From: Pseudomonadota bacterium
Lineage (GTDB): Bacteria > Pseudomonadota > Gammaproteobacteria > Steroidobacterales > Steroidobacteraceae
Length of the DNA: 64,000 nucleotides
Assembly (NCBI GenBank): GCA_023391335.1
Contig: JAEWBG010000065.1
Span: forward strand, 74,828 to 138,827
Direction: 5' to 3'
The position numbers were made by a program, and so were the translations under genes. Shown here piece by piece: positions 34,169-43,254 of this stretch. Under the pieces are notes generated by a model. That model had not been told where the DNA came from and did no database searches. It was given only the letters and a program-made list of their open reading frames with translations. The stretch's first letter is position 1. Each line of letters starts with the position of its first letter.

Positions 34169-36364
34169 TCAGAACTCGAATTTCGCACGTATGCCGTATT
34201 GCCGTGGAGCGCCGTAAATGATGCCACCTTGCGCGCTGCTCGCATCTTGCACCTGCGCCGCGATGTATTCCTTATCGAGTGCGTTCGACATGAACGCTTC
34301 CAACCGCAGACGCTCATTCGGCGCCCACATCACACGCACATCGGTGACTGTGTGAGAAGGTACGACCGTTTCCTCGTATCGGAAGGGTGTCGAGAGTTGC
34401 TCATCGATGTAAGACGCCTGTACACGAGGTGTCAGTGTGCTGGTGCCGAGATGGAAGGTGTACTCGATACCTGCGGTTGCGGTGAGATCGGGCGCGAAGG
34501 GCACTTTCGATCCATCGGGCACGAGTCGATTCGTGTTCGTCTGGGAATCGGTCAGCAGCGCATCATCAGTAAATTTCGAATCGAGGGCACTGATCCCCAA
34601 ATTGAACCCGAGCCCACCGAAGCGGCCCGTCAGTTCAAGTTCTGCACCCACGATCTTCGCGGGCGCTGCATTCAATGTGTTCGGCAACAAGATCGGCGGC
34701 GTGCCTACCGCCGTCAGTGAGCCGAGTTGGATGCCCTTGTATTTCGAATAGAACACATCGCCATTGAAGCGCAAACGTCCGTCGGCCAGCATCGTCTTCC
34801 AACCGAGTTCGGCGACGTCGTTGGTTTCCGGATCGTAATCCGGCAGACGCGGATCCAAATTGATTCCCCCGGCCTTGTAGCCGCGGGATACCGTGCCATA
34901 GAACATGACATCCTCAGTGAGGAAGAATTTCATACCCAAGCGGCCGGTCGCTTCGCTCGAGTCGAGATCGGTGGTGCACGGGAAGCATCCGGGAGGTGGC
35001 GGGCCGGGGATCGCCTTGCGCGTGTATTCCTGTTTGTCTTGCGATCGTCTCACGCCGACGTCCAAGGCCCAGCGATCGGTGAATCGCCAATCCACTTGAC
35101 CGAACAGCGAAACCGACTCGTTCTTCAGTACCGTATCGATTGTCGAGTTCGACTGCACCATCTCGATGGTGTTGCGATTGTCGCGCCAAACCTGCACCGG
35201 ACTTTCTTCATCCATGTAGAAGCCGCCGATCACCCATTGCAGTGGGCTATCGCCGCGCGACAACAGGTTCACTTCGGCGACGGTGGTTTGCAGTTCCTGG
35301 TGGGTCTTGCCGACACGTCCACGATAGAGGTTCGTATTCGCGCCGTTGGTCGGGAGATTCGCTGGTACAGGCAATGCGCTGGCGGAACGATCGCCATCTG
35401 CTTGATCCGTCGTCTCCGCATCGAAGTACGAGCCGAGCACTCGCAATTGCGTATCGGCAGGCAGATCGAAGCGCGCTTCGAGCGAGGCGCGATATCCCTG
35501 CTGATCGAGGTAGGAGATGGCGTCCTCTTCGATCGTGAATGGATCGGAGGTGACGAGATCGTTGCGATTCTTGATTGCGTTGTTGTCGGTGTCGCGCTCG
35601 AAATACTCATAGCGCAAATCGAACGTCATTCCGTCCTTCGGCATGAAGCGCAGCGCCGCGCGCGCACCGGTGTCCGTCCCACTGCCCGGCTCCGACGCAC
35701 TGGGGCCAATGTTGTCGGTGTAACTACCGCGTTCATCGAACGCGCCTGAGACACGAATCGCAAGCGTCTCGCCGAGCGGCACATTCAACGCGGCGACCGT
35801 GCGATGCCAATCGTAGTTGGCTGCAGTCTGATCGACGTAGCCCGACACCTTCTCGAAATCCGGCGCGGGGGTACGCACGTAGATCGCGCCCCCCGTGGAA
35901 TTCTGGCCCGTGAGCGTGCCTTGCGGACCGCGAAGGACTTCAATCGTGTCGATGTCGTAGAACGATTGTGCAATGAACTGCTCGTGCGGAATAAACACTC
36001 CGTCGATGTAGTAGGCGACACCGGGATTCGATGTTGGGGCCGATTGCGCAATACCGACGCCGCGAATGTTGATGAAGGTCGAACGATTGTAGGTGTTGAT
36101 CGCGACGCTGGGAGCGGCTTGCTGCAGATCGATAACGTTGCGAATCCCTTGCGAGGCAAGTGCGTTCGCATTTAGCACCGTCGCCGACGCAGGAACGTCT
36201 TGCAGGCTCACGACGCGTCGCTCCGCGGTGACGATTACTTCTTCAAGCTGTGTGTCTGCGGTGTCCCGTGCGTATGCCGCTTGGCCGACTGCAGCCGCGA
36301 CAACGACAGCGATGGAAACGGATGAGCGCAGTACATGCGCGCGCGAAGAAAAATTGAACCCCAT
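34169..36364 (-). CDS. TonB-dependent outer-membrane receptor
   Basis: A 731-residue receptor. Signal peptide to about AAYA; TonB box region LEEVIVTAERR; plug domain (about 35-160, NVIDLQQAAPSVAINTYNRSTFINIRGVGIAQSAP); 22-strand barrel ending RQYGIRAKFEF with terminal Phe. The start at 36364 was chosen over 36388 because GGGGGAG sits 5 bases upstream. It is the promoter-proximal gene of a set with the cytochrome and OmpA-like lipoprotein. The ligand is unknown: no iron-scavenging genes lie nearby. Confidence 0.9.
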   Translation of the reverse strand: MGFNFSSRAHVLRSSVSIAVVVAAAVGQAAYARDTADTQLEEVIVTAERRVVSLQDVPASATVLNANALASQGIRNVIDLQQAAPSVAINTYNRSTFINIRGVGIAQSAPTSNPGVAYYIDGVFIPHEQFIAQSFYDIDTIEVLRGPQGTLTGQNSTGGAIYVRTPAPDFEKVSGYVDQTAANYDWHRTVAALNVPLGETLAIRVSGAFDERGSYTDNIGPSASEPGSGTDTGARAALRFMPKDGMTFDLRYEYFERDTDNNAIKNRNDLVTSDPFTIEEDAISYLDQQGYRASLEARFDLPADTQLRVLGSYFDAETTDQADGDRSASALPVPANLPTNGANTNLYRGRVGKTHQELQTTVAEVNLLSRGDSPLQWVIGGFYMDEESPVQVWRDNRNTIEMVQSNSTIDTVLKNESVSLFGQVDWRFTDRWALDVGVRRSQDKQEYTRKAIPGPPPPGCFPCTTDLDSSEATGRLGMKFFLTEDVMFYGTVSRGYKAGGINLDPRLPDYDPETNDVAELGWKTMLADGRLRFNGDVFYSKYKGIQLGSLTAVGTPPILLPNTLNAAPAKIVGAELELTGRFGGLGFNLGISALDSKFTDDALLTDSQTNTNRLVPDGSKVPFAPDLTATAGIEYTFHLGTSTLTPRVQASYIDEQLSTPFRYEETVVPSHTVTDVRVMWAPNERLRLEAFMSNALDKEYIAAQVQDASSAQGGIIYGAPRQYGIRAKFEF

Positions 36365-36458
36365 GATGCTCCCCCTTAATGCCACCATTGATTCTAGGAA
36401 TCAGTACACGTTCGGAGGAAACACGGAATTCGTCTGCCGGTATAAGGCGAACCGATAC

Positions 36459-37694
36459 CTAACGCGCGGCGCTGCTCGACTGAGATATAGCGAGAATCGC
36501 AGCGCGTTCTTCAGCAGAAAAACCGAGTGACGCGAGCACCTCATCGGAGTGTTGGCCATGAGTAGGCGGCGGGCCATTCACACCGGGACCATCTTCGCTC
36601 ATCAAGAATCCCGCGTTCACGATCGCAACCTCGCTGCGCTGAACATCTTTGCGCTGGGCGAGACCTGGAATAGTCAGATCGATCTTCAACTGGCGTTCCT
36701 CGAGCGCGGGCAACGCCACTGCTTCCGCGACATCTCGGACCATCCCGCACGGCAAACCGGCCGCGCTCAAACGGCGCTCCCATTCCTCGGCGGGCGCCTG
36801 CATAAAGATCGCGGCAAGCTCATCGTGCATTGCTGACGAATGTTTGCGACGTAGATCAGGCGTAGCAAAGCGCGGATCGAACAACCAGTGCTCGCATTTG
36901 AGCGCCTTCGCAAGCGCTTCGAACTGCGACTGCTGCACGACGCCGAGCGAAATCGAACGTCCGTCCGCAGCCGTGAACAAAGCAGAAGTCGGTTGACCGC
37001 TGTAGCCGACATTGCCAGTTCGTTCGGGCTGCTGCCCCGTGACGAGATAGGGCACGACGGCCGAGGTCATGAACGCAATGCTCGCATCGAACATCGCAAC
37101 GTCGATGAATTCGCCGCGGTTCTGGCGCTCACGGCGCAAGAGCGCTGCGAGGATCGCAAACGCCGCGGTTTGGCCGGTCAGTGTATCGACGACGGGGAAT
37201 CCCACACGCGAAGGTTCGTCGTCGGTCGTACCGCTGAGTGTCATCATGCCGCTCGTTGCTTGCACGATGTTATCGATCGCCGCCCAATCGCGGCGCGGAC
37301 CGCTCTGACCGTACCCGGAGATGGAGCAATAGACGATGCGCGGTTGGACAGCGCGAACCGACTCGTAGTCGAGGCCCAGTCGTTGCATGACGCCGGGACG
37401 AAAGTTTTCGACGAGCACGTCGCAGGTTTCGATCAGGCGGCGAGCTGCAGCGAGTGCTGGCGGATGTTTCAAATCCAGCGCAATGGATTTCTTGCCGGCA
37501 TTCACGCCGATGAAGGCGGGAGCCATGCCGTCGTAACGGCGATCGCTGCCGTAGTAGCGCATGGCATCGCCGCGACCCGGCGCTTCGATCTTGATGACTT
37601 CGGCACCGAGCAGATTCAGCAAATGAGTTGCATACGGCCCCGCCATGACATGGCTGAAGTCGGCAACCCGGATTCCTTCAAGAGGGCGACTCAT
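36459..37694 (-). CDS. CaiB/BaiF family III CoA-transferase
   Basis: A 411-residue enzyme moving CoA between carboxylic acids. Typical blocks: PLEGIRVADFSHVMAGPYATHLLNLLGAEVIKIEAPGRGD, ALDLKHPPALAAARRLIETCDVLVENFRPGVMQRLGLDYE and RGEFIDVAMFDASIAF, the last carrying the Asp at the position of the acyl-carrying residue of formyl-CoA transferase. It is the last gene of the eight-gene TRAP operon and overlaps the DctP gene by 17 bases. The substrate is unknown. Confidence 0.9.
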   Translation of the reverse strand: MSRPLEGIRVADFSHVMAGPYATHLLNLLGAEVIKIEAPGRGDAMRYYGSDRRYDGMAPAFIGVNAGKKSIALDLKHPPALAAARRLIETCDVLVENFRPGVMQRLGLDYESVRAVQPRIVYCSISGYGQSGPRRDWAAIDNIVQATSGMMTLSGTTDDEPSRVGFPVVDTLTGQTAAFAILAALLRRERQNRGEFIDVAMFDASIAFMTSAVVPYLVTGQQPERTGNVGYSGQPTSALFTAADGRSISLGVVQQSQFEALAKALKCEHWLFDPRFATPDLRRKHSSAMHDELAAIFMQAPAEEWERRLSAAGLPCGMVRDVAEAVALPALEERQLKIDLTIPGLAQRKDVQRSEVAIVNAGFLMSEDGPGVNGPPPTHGQHSDEVLASLGFSAEERAAILAISQSSSAAR

Positions 37695-38736
37695 TCTCTT
37701 CCTTAGCGCAAGTGGGGATCTCGCCGGCCGCGATGTGCGGCGCCAATTCGCGAGCTCGTTTGAATGTGGGCAGGCCGTCGATGTCGAATCGACTCAAAGA
37801 CCGAGCGCGAGATTCGCCATCGTGAATGTAGAGTGCTTCGAAGCGTGCTCGCTCGGCGGGCGAGATATCCAAGAACGTCACGCCCTGTTTGCGACCCGCG
37901 ATGTAGCCCGCTTCATTCGCCGCGACGAGATCGGAGGCAAGCGCGTGCTCCCAAACGGCGGTGCTGCGGGAAAGCAAATCGCGTAACCAAGGTTCGAGTT
38001 CATGCCAGCGCCGCATCCCCATCGCACGGGCCGCATAGGCGCCTCGTGGAATTTCCATCTCGGTGAAGTACTTCGCGACCTCGCCGAAATGTAGAGACTT
38101 GAGCGTATCCGCAGGCGCAACGACACCGTCTATGACGCCTTTCGATAGAGCCGAGTAGACCTCGCCCATCGGCATATCGACGGGATCGGCACCGAGATCT
38201 TTGAGAACGGCAAGCAATTCCGACGGCGCTCGCAGCCGCAAGCCTTTCAAATCGTCGAGCGTGCGCACCGGCCGATCGCGTGTGACGAAACCGGGCAGAT
38301 TGCCACCTTGGACGGCGAGCACTTTGAGATCGTGGAGTTCGCGTCCGAATTGCGGATCGAATGCGACGAGGCAGCGATACAGGCGCGTCTGCTGCTCGTA
38401 CGTTTTAAGTCCTGCGTAAAAGCCCGCTTGGGTACGCTGCAGGTGCGCGCCACCTCGCGCGTAGATTGGCGTGATCAAGCCGATGTCGGCGACGCCATGC
38501 CGCAGTTCGATCAGTGAATGCTCGGAGGACAACAGCGATCCGGACCAATACGCTTGGATGCGCACGCGACCGCCGGATTCTTTTTCGACCCACTTCATCC
38601 ACTGCAAATCGGCGCGACTGAACGGATGCGTCGGCGAATACGGGCTCGCATACGTCAGAACGGTGACCGAGCTCGGCGCATCGTGAGCGCAAGCGCTCAA
38701 CGCGATGAGCACGAGCGCGGCCAAGAGCCGAGTCAC
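37678..38736 (-). CDS. TRAP transporter substrate-binding lipoprotein (DctP type)
   Basis: A 352-residue solute receptor. The signal is LLAALVLIALSACAHD with lipobox Cys (about residue 15), so this DctP is membrane-anchored. The DctP fold shows in VEKESGGRVRIQAYWSGSLLS, the EL loop GVADIGLITPIYARGG, and RTLDDLKGLRLRAPSELLAVLKDLGADPVDMPMGEVYSALSKGVIDGVVAP, containing the Arg that binds the carboxylate. The GTG at 38736 overlaps the preceding stop (GTGA) with GGAGG 6 bases upstream. It feeds DctQM encoded 5 kb upstream in the same operon. Confidence 0.86.
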   Translation of the reverse strand: MTRLLAALVLIALSACAHDAPSSVTVLTYASPYSPTHPFSRADLQWMKWVEKESGGRVRIQAYWSGSLLSSEHSLIELRHGVADIGLITPIYARGGAHLQRTQAGFYAGLKTYEQQTRLYRCLVAFDPQFGRELHDLKVLAVQGGNLPGFVTRDRPVRTLDDLKGLRLRAPSELLAVLKDLGADPVDMPMGEVYSALSKGVIDGVVAPADTLKSLHFGEVAKYFTEMEIPRGAYAARAMGMRRWHELEPWLRDLLSRSTAVWEHALASDLVAANEAGYIAGRKQGVTFLDISPAERARFEALYIHDGESRARSLSRFDIDGLPTFKRARELAPHIAAGEIPTCAKEENESPS

Positions 38737-40043
38737 AGAAGGCCTCCTGCACGCAAGAAGTCCGCGACGTGTTCGACCATGCGCTCGTGACTCCAATCCG
38801 CTGCGTCGACCATATCCGCCGACAGCATCAGCGTTGGAACCCCTGCGGCTTCGAGCGCTAAGCGCGTGAGGTTCGTGCCGGATTGTGACAGACGATTGCC
38901 AGGGGGCACGAGCATGACCGCAGCATTGATGCCGCATCGTTGCGCTTCACTCACCATCCATTCGTTCATCCACGGCGGCAGATGCAGCACTTCATTCATT
39001 GAGCAGATGCGGCTGGCAAGCGCGTGGAGCGGCCGACCGTGAATCTCGCGAATGTATTGCGGACCCGCAAACGGCATGTACATCGACCACACGAACGCCG
39101 CGCCGTAGCGATCCTCCAGAGCGCTATAGAAGCCGGGGTCGTGCCACAGTCCCGCGCCGATCCACATCAGACGCAATCGCTCCTGACTGCCGGCACCGAA
39201 ACCCGCTGCGACACGTTCCGCGACTTCATCGCGAAAGCGGCGCGCATGTGCAACCGCCCATTCAGACCCGCGATGCCACTGAGGGATCATGGTGTTCGGC
39301 ATTTGCTCGGCAATGGAGACAGGGCAGGGACGCGCATCGCCGATCATGCGGGCCGCTTCGTCGATATAGCGTTCCTGCTCGTTGATCGCTTCCATCAGAC
39401 GAACGAACCGGCCTTCATCGAATCGCCGGCCCGTACGCTGCTCGAGCCGTGCGATCAATTGCTGCATCTCGGACACAAGCAGTTCGATACGACGCTCTTC
39501 ATAGACGCTCGACCAATCGTTCATCGAGTGCTCGAACCATTTCGGATCCTTGTGCAGCCACGCCGGCGCTTCCAACGCAAAGAACTCGGTGCCGAATGCT
39601 TCCGCCCATTGTCCGAACACGTGCTCGATGCACTCGCATGTGAGTCTTGCGACGAGCAACGTCGGCTTGGGCAATCCGCCCCACGGCGCCTTGGAACGAT
39701 CGTTGTCGAGCGTGCAGGCGAGTCCGAGTGAACAGTAGTGACAGCGACTCGGCGGATAACCCAGGTTGTCCAGCACGCCTGCATAGTGCGTCGAGAGCTG
39801 TTTGGCCGAGATGTACGCTGACCACCATTGATTGGTGATGAGCGGGATGTCCATCGCGTGGAAAATTTCGTGTGGCGTGTCCGCTTGCGCGATGACGTAG
39901 GGTTCGCCTTGGTCGATGACGCGTCGCTTGAGCTCGGAGACGAAGCTGCGCTGATACGCAGTCGCGGCGGCTGTGCATTGAAGATCTTTGCGGCTGCGCT
40001 GGCCGCCGCTCTGATTGGCGTTGTGGACTACGTCGGCGCTCAT
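38733..40043 (-). CDS. 2-hydroxyacyl-CoA dehydratase / benzoyl-CoA reductase-like subunit, Cys-containing
   Basis: A 436-residue protein of the HgdB/FldC/BcrC family. Characteristic text is ITNQWWSAYISAKQLSTHYAGVLDNLGYPPSRCHYCSLGLA. Cys residues fall in CHYCSLGLAC, LTCECIEHVF and RICSMNEV, compatible with ligands of the family [4Fe-4S] cluster. Enzymes of this class use a ketyl-radical mechanism and an ATPase activator (HgdC-type), which is not encoded in the window. The ATG at 40043 overlaps the double CoA-transferase stop by 4 bases. Substrate unknown. Confidence 0.8.
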   Translation of the reverse strand: MSADVVHNANQSGGQRSRKDLQCTAAATAYQRSFVSELKRRVIDQGEPYVIAQADTPHEIFHAMDIPLITNQWWSAYISAKQLSTHYAGVLDNLGYPPSRCHYCSLGLACTLDNDRSKAPWGGLPKPTLLVARLTCECIEHVFGQWAEAFGTEFFALEAPAWLHKDPKWFEHSMNDWSSVYEERRIELLVSEMQQLIARLEQRTGRRFDEGRFVRLMEAINEQERYIDEAARMIGDARPCPVSIAEQMPNTMIPQWHRGSEWAVAHARRFRDEVAERVAAGFGAGSQERLRLMWIGAGLWHDPGFYSALEDRYGAAFVWSMYMPFAGPQYIREIHGRPLHALASRICSMNEVLHLPPWMNEWMVSEAQRCGINAAVMLVPPGNRLSQSGTNLTRLALEAAGVPTLMLSADMVDAADWSHERMVEHVADFLRAGGLL

Positions 40044-42214
40044 TGAAAAACTCCCAGCGCCTCGAGTGCTTCGATACGCTCAGCAGAAAGGCCACACAGC
40101 GTGGCGGCGATCTCGCGACTGTGCTCTCCGATGCTCGGTGCCCGAAACGGCTCGATTGAGCTGCGTGAAAAAGTAATCGGCGTGCGCATGTGTCCGAATG
40201 TTCCTAGCACCGCGTGTTCTAGCGGGACTAGCGCTCCGCGGCTCGCAAGCTGCGGATCGCGTTCCATCAAGTCTTCGATGTCCTGCACAACCCCTGCTGC
40301 GATTCCCGCGCTTTGGAGTTGCTCGACGAGCTCACGCTCGGGCGAGCGTGAAGTCCAACGTGCGAGCGCGTCGGCAGCAGCTTCCGGCTGCATCGCGGCG
40401 ATGGCAGCGATCTCACACAGCTTCTCCCACTGCGTTGATGTGTGGCACGTGATCGCGATCCAACGATCCTCGCCTTGCGCGGGATAAACGTCCTGGTGAA
40501 ACACACGCGGATCGCGATTTCCCATGCGACATGGATGATCGCCCTGTTGAGCGGCAAGCACCGCATCGCGCATCTGTTGGACGCAGATCTCATACATCGA
40601 TGCGTCGATGTGACACCCCTTGCCTGTGCGGCTGCGATGAACCAAAGCTGCAGACGTCGCAGCGGCCATGACATACGGCACGATGACATCGCCGTACGGA
40701 ACTGCACCGGGAATCACGGGCCCACGATCGGGCCAGCCAGTGAGCAAAGTGCGTCCCGAAAGCGCAGCGCCCGTTCCATCGACACCCCAAGCTTCGGCGA
40801 GCGGTCCGGTTTGCCCGTACACGCTGCCGGATACCATGATCAACGACGGATAACGTTGGCTCAGCGTGGCGTAGTCGAGGCCAAGCTTGCGCATGGTGCC
40901 GGGAGAAAAGTTCTCGACCACCACGTCCGCCCACGCCAGCAGCGGATCGAGAATGTCGCGGCTTTCGGGTTTCTTCATGTCGAGCGCGAGGCTGCGCTTG
41001 GACGTGTTGAGATGAGCAAACCAAGGTTTGTCGTCCAGACTCTGTGCTGTCGAGCGACTCACTTGCACATCGAGTCGCGACAAACACGGCCGTGTACGCG
41101 ATTCGACTTTGATGATCTCGGCACCCAAGTCGCCGAGGGTCTTGGTGGTGATCGAACCAACCAACGCCCAGGAAAAATCGAGAACGCGAATGCCGGATAA
41201 AGGACCGCCTCGAGCGCTGGTGCGTTTTGCATCCGCTTGCATAGGCACCTGAGGACCCGGGCTCAGCTTCACAAATCGCGACGGCGTTCGTACTGATCCG
41301 CTTTGATCCCAGAATTCGCGTGCCTGCAAATGCGGATCCGCCAGCACCTCCGCAGGATCGGCAAGTACGGTCGCATTGATTCCGCGACGCTGACCTTCGA
41401 TTCGAATCTCGTTGCGCGTGCACGTGCGGAAGAAGCCTTCGATCGCCGCTTCCCAGGTCGCGCGAATTTGCGGATCGAGCGTCGAGCGGTTGTACGTGTT
41501 CCAGTTCGTGCCGTGGAGCGGATTCGGTACGCCTTTTTCGTCCATCCAATCGCTGAGCGCACTGTTGGCAGGCGCGCCGAAACGACCCGTCATCAACGTA
41601 TGGAAACAATAGCCATCCGCGAGTGGCCAGATGCAACGCACGGTCGCACGTCCGTAGTTGAGCGAGCCGCCGACGCGATGCAGCTTGCGTCGATCGAAGT
41701 GCCATGCGAGTGCGCCGTTTACGTTGCGCGAGAACGCGGCTTCTTGCACCGCGACGTCGATATGTTGCCCGCGACCGCTCACTTCGCGTTCATGCAGAGC
41801 GGCCATCACGCCGCTCGCTGCCACCATGTCCGCGTGAAACCCGCACGCATCGAGCGCCTCTTTCACAGGGCGTCGATCTGGATCGCCTGTGAGACGCAGG
41901 GTTCCACCGGCGGCGGATGCGATGAGTTCCGAACCTTTCCAGCGCGAACGTGGACCGCCACTACCGAAGGACGTGACGGACACGTGAATCAACCTAGGAT
42001 TCGTGCGCTCGATTTCGTCCCGTGTAATGCCGAGATCGGCGAGACCTTCCGAGCCGCATTGATCGATGAGGATGTCGGCGGACGACAGATGTCCACGCAC
42101 CGACAACGCATCGACGCGTTCGAGCGTCGCGCCGAGCGACACGAGGAAGCGAGCGAGCGCGCTGTCGCTGGCTTCGGCCAGCGCGATTACATTGATGTGC
42201 TGCAAGGGTTTCAT
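40040..42214 (-). CDS. Double-domain CaiB/BaiF CoA-transferase
   Basis: A 724-residue fusion of two family III CoA-transferase domains (about 1-330 and 375-724). The N-half has RGQHIDVAVQEAAF and the C-half LSGIRVLDFSWALVGSITTKTLGDLGAEIIKVESRTRP, DVVVENFSPGTMRKLGLDYATL and KGCHIDASMYEICVQQ. In both halves the residue aligned with the Asp of the single-domain enzyme (VAMFDAS) is Glu. The ATG at 42214 overlaps the previous stop by 4 bases. It may handle two partner acids, or one half may be inactive. Confidence 0.82.
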   Translation of the reverse strand: MKPLQHINVIALAEASDSALARFLVSLGATLERVDALSVRGHLSSADILIDQCGSEGLADLGITRDEIERTNPRLIHVSVTSFGSGGPRSRWKGSELIASAAGGTLRLTGDPDRRPVKEALDACGFHADMVAASGVMAALHEREVSGRGQHIDVAVQEAAFSRNVNGALAWHFDRRKLHRVGGSLNYGRATVRCIWPLADGYCFHTLMTGRFGAPANSALSDWMDEKGVPNPLHGTNWNTYNRSTLDPQIRATWEAAIEGFFRTCTRNEIRIEGQRRGINATVLADPAEVLADPHLQAREFWDQSGSVRTPSRFVKLSPGPQVPMQADAKRTSARGGPLSGIRVLDFSWALVGSITTKTLGDLGAEIIKVESRTRPCLSRLDVQVSRSTAQSLDDKPWFAHLNTSKRSLALDMKKPESRDILDPLLAWADVVVENFSPGTMRKLGLDYATLSQRYPSLIMVSGSVYGQTGPLAEAWGVDGTGAALSGRTLLTGWPDRGPVIPGAVPYGDVIVPYVMAAATSAALVHRSRTGKGCHIDASMYEICVQQMRDAVLAAQQGDHPCRMGNRDPRVFHQDVYPAQGEDRWIAITCHTSTQWEKLCEIAAIAAMQPEAAADALARWTSRSPERELVEQLQSAGIAAGVVQDIEDLMERDPQLASRGALVPLEHAVLGTFGHMRTPITFSRSSIEPFRAPSIGEHSREIAATLCGLSAERIEALEALGVFQ

Positions 42215-43254
42215 GCGTGGGCGCTCACCTTGCTCGCGAAGTTGGCGATCGCATCGAGCGTCTCTGTAGACGCGCTCCACTGCTGCATCGTGAGTGACAG
42301 CACCGGAATGCCGGCTGCGCGCAGTGATCGTTCGAGTCGTGGGTATACCCAGGACAGTCCTGTATCTTCCGCAAGGATCCAGAGGATCACGCCTGCGACT
42401 TGCAATTCTTTGGCGCGTGCACAGAACAGCTCCGGCGATTGCTGCATCGAGCGCCAAGGATGCGCGTGGCAGCGGCGTGCGATCTGCTCGAACGCATCGC
42501 CTGTATTCGTCGCAATTTCGCTCCGATACGGCGTCGAGGCGTTCAGGGTTGCGATGATGTTCGCACCGGCGCGTTCGGCCGCTTCATGCAATTGCTCGTT
42601 GCCAGGCGCACTGCCGATCATCATCAGCGGCGTGGCATCGGCGCTTGCTGGCAGCGGATCTTGCGAGTCTTTCAAGGTTTGGTCGAACTGCGCCGACCAG
42701 TCCCGAGCAGCCGCATGCAACCGACGTTGGATGAAACTTCCGCGAGCAGGTCGCGACGACTGGGTGGATTGCAACGCCGCGAGCACAAGATCCATCCGCT
42801 GAGCAACGCGCTCGATGGCACTCCGCAATTGATTTTCCGCGACGCTGAGTTCGCGAGCCAGCCGCCGAGTCGAGCCGACGGTGTGCGCAAGGCTGCTCTC
42901 GCGATTCCAACTGGCGATATCGAACATCAACGGCTGGGGACCTGCGCATTGGCCACGCCGCTGCAATTCGCACACGTAGTAGTAGAGCCGCTGTGCGCTG
43001 TCGTCGCTGCGAGAGAACACAACCGCATCGAACTGATCGAGTTCCCCGTTCAGCCATTGCTCGGCGATAGAGCGGCTGGCGGGCAAGAACGTGGGCTCAA
43101 GATAACGATCCGCATTCGGCGTCGCCTCGCCCACGCGGCCATAAAGTGCCGCAGGCAGTGCGTTGGCCGCGAGGATGAGTTCAATCGGCACATCGTGACC
43201 GACGTAGCCGACTTTTCGATAGCGGGAATTCGACGTTGGGGCTTTCGAGTTCAT
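42211..43254 (-). CDS. 2-hydroxyacyl-CoA dehydratase-like subunit, second, Cys-poor
   Basis: A 347-residue protein of the same family as the 38733-40043 gene but shorter. The match is in VVFSRSDDSAQRLYYYVCELQRRG, FDIASWNRES and VILWILAEDTGLSWVYPRLERSLRAAGIPVLSL. Only a few Cys remain (YVCELQRRGQC, ELFCARAK) and the first Cys motif of the other subunit is absent, so it may not hold a complete cluster. It would pair with the larger subunit as in HgdAB. Start chosen at the ATGA overlap at 43254. Confidence 0.75.
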   Translation of the reverse strand: MNSKAPTSNSRYRKVGYVGHDVPIELILAANALPAALYGRVGEATPNADRYLEPTFLPASRSIAEQWLNGELDQFDAVVFSRSDDSAQRLYYYVCELQRRGQCAGPQPLMFDIASWNRESSLAHTVGSTRRLARELSVAENQLRSAIERVAQRMDLVLAALQSTQSSRPARGSFIQRRLHAAARDWSAQFDQTLKDSQDPLPASADATPLMMIGSAPGNEQLHEAAERAGANIIATLNASTPYRSEIATNTGDAFEQIARRCHAHPWRSMQQSPELFCARAKELQVAGVILWILAEDTGLSWVYPRLERSLRAAGIPVLSLTMQQWSASTETLDAIANFASKVSAHA

